NCBI GenBank assembly: GCA_015066865.1
Contig: SVNQ01000004.1
Location: 24,669 to 88,668, forward strand
Length of the DNA: 64,000 nucleotides
DNA from: Ruminococcus sp.
GTDB lineage: Bacteria; Bacillota; Clostridia; Oscillospirales; Ruminococcaceae
Reading direction: 5' to 3'
Shown: positions 63,011-64,000 of the stretch, one piece after another
Layout: each line of letters begins with the position of its first letter
How positions within the stretch are numbered: the first letter of the stretch is position 1
Made by a program: the position numbers and the translations under genes
The notes under the pieces: model-generated
The model's input: the letters and a program-made list of their open reading frames with translations, nothing else
Databases searched by the model: none
Told to the model about the DNA's origin: nothing

Positions 63011-64000
63011 TTAGTTTTCTTCCGTCGCAAACTGGCTCTCGTGACGTGTAAAGAAGTCCGTTCTGGGAGGCAGGAACTTCAGCTGGTGATTCTCGCCGAC
63101 AAAATAATTGATCGGTTCAAATACGGTATCCCAGCTCCAGATTCTGTCATCCACCTGCAGGTATTCCTGCAGCTTTTCTGTGCCGATGGGTGCCATCGGA
63201 TGCAGCAGAATTGCAGTAATACGGATCATATAGAACAGGTTTGCCAGTGCCTGCTTGCGTTCCTCAGCGGATGCATTTTCGTTGTTCAGCGCCTTTGCCA
63301 TATACTTGCTGCCGTTTCGGATGTAGCTGTCAAGTACATAGGTGCACTGGTGGAACGCAAACTTGGACATGTGGCGCTCGTATTCGAGTACTGCCTTCTT
63401 TGCCTCAGCAAGGAATTTTTCTTCGGGCTGCACATCCGGCAGAATGCCGTCAAATTCCTTCTGCGTGGTGTAGAATGCGGTACGGATCATGCGGTTGTAA
63501 ACATTTGAGAGCAGCAGACCGTCCTTCACAACAGGATCTGCATCTTCAGGTTTTGCATCGGGATTGAAGGGCTTGGGCATGAAGCTTACCGAACGCTGAC
63601 CCAGTCCCAGCCCCAGCCAGTGCATGCGCAGCTGTTCGGGTGTGTAGAAGTTCAGCAGATCATCCGCCATCGGAGGCTTGACCTCACCGGAACTGGAAGC
63701 CTTCTTGTCCAGGAACAGAATGTGGTGATTTGCCACGATCGTCGGCATCTGAAGCTCACCCTCTGCAGGATCCGCTGTCTTTTCAGCAGCTGCCTGCTGT
63801 GCCATCCACATTGCAGGCTCTGCAATGCCGTAGAAATAAATATTATCCTGACCGATGAACTGGTACACCTTCGATTCCTTGCTGCACCAGTAGTCCTTCC
63901 AAGCGTCATCAGCCATGCCGAGCGATTCGAGATAGGTCTTGGTGAAGGAGATCGGTGCCCAGAGGGACTCCGGCCATACCCATACCGTCAGATCCTCACC
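63011..64000 (-). CDS. metG: Methionyl-tRNA-synthetase-like class I ligase, 5' part missing
   Basis: The frame is open to the right edge, 330 codons. Order: end of the catalytic domain (TVWVWPESLW, FIGQDNIYFYG, the family's FIGKD-like block), a KASSS motif where KMSKS is expected, then the anticodon-binding helical bundle (QRSVSFMPKPFNPDA, SNVYNRMIRTAFYT, LLHPMAPIGTEKLQEYLQVD). No C-terminal tRNA-binding (EMAP) domain follows. The internal ATG at 63916 is not the start, since the frame and homology continue upstream. The altered KMSKS could mean slower chemistry or a specialised paralogue; the N-terminal half is needed to judge. Confidence 0.85.
   Translation of the reverse strand, partial: GEDLTVWVWPESLWAPISFTKTYLESLGMADDAWKDYWCSKESKVYQFIGQDNIYFYGIAEPAMWMAQQAAAEKTADPAEGELQMPTIVANHHILFLDKKASSSGEVKPPMADDLLNFYTPEQLRMHWLGLGLGQRSVSFMPKPFNPDAKPEDADPVVKDGLLLSNVYNRMIRTAFYTTQKEFDGILPDVQPEEKFLAEAKKAVLEYERHMSKFAFHQCTYVLDSYIRNGSKYMAKALNNENASAEERKQALANLFYMIRITAILLHPMAPIGTEKLQEYLQVDDRIWSWDTVFEPINYFVGENHQLKFLPPRTDFFTRHESQFATEEN

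Overview
The window looks like chromosomal DNA of a plant-fibre-degrading anaerobe of the Ruminococcus type (Clostridia, Oscillospiraceae). Pointers are secreted GH5 enzymes ending in type I dockerins behind Thr/Pro/Glu linkers, a dockerin-bearing protease, a GH43 enzyme, large numbers of sugar-binding lipoproteins, Firmicute-type ribosome binding sites and many TTGACA-17-TATAAT promoters. Species cannot be fixed from the sequence alone.

Layout. 1-4.7 kb: a truncated PP2C phosphatase, an unrecognised 606-residue protein and a DUF2079 membrane protein. 4.9-15.8 kb: a cellulosome region with two GH5-dockerin genes, each divergent from an AraC-type regulator (one a LacI-sensor/GGDEF-like/AraC fusion), a tRNA-Thr followed by an exact 167-bp tandem repeat of terminators, a nucleoside-kinase-like gene, an M6-like protease with an N-terminal dockerin, and a decayed dockerin remnant. 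15.8-21.1 kb: MATE transporter, GldG-like lipoprotein, and a FIST/degenerate-GGDEF/EAL protein.

21.1-46.8 kb is the most striking part: a minus-strand block of two MalFG-type permeases, a HlyD-type adaptor, a MacB-like single protein, then nine consecutive solute-binding lipoproteins (eight with an N-terminal propeller-like half, one without) and a lone propeller-like lipoprotein. Two subclusters each begin with a copy of a conserved leader RNA containing a terminator hairpin just upstream of the first start codon. No ATPase is encoded with the permeases. A divergent LacI regulator (TTG start) stands at the head of the block.

48-53.6 kb: a yybP-ykoY-like (manganese) riboswitch with terminator in front of a 999-residue MacB-type ABC transporter, then an ECF-like sigma factor and its membrane anti-sigma partner. 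53.6-58.4 kb: palindrome cluster, second MATE gene, and an FHA - RodA/FtsW - class B PBP cell-wall operon. 58.6-64 kb: ribosome hibernation factor HPF, tRNA-Arg(ACG), YbaK deacylase, a zinc-ribbon membrane protein with four internal repeats, a GH43 enzyme, and the C-terminal part of a methionyl-tRNA-synthetase-like gene.

The genes suggest a unit for sensing, breaking down and importing plant polysaccharide fragments, with signalling by AraC/LacI regulators and c-di-GMP-like domains, embedded among housekeeping genes. Functions of individual binding proteins cannot be read from sequence.
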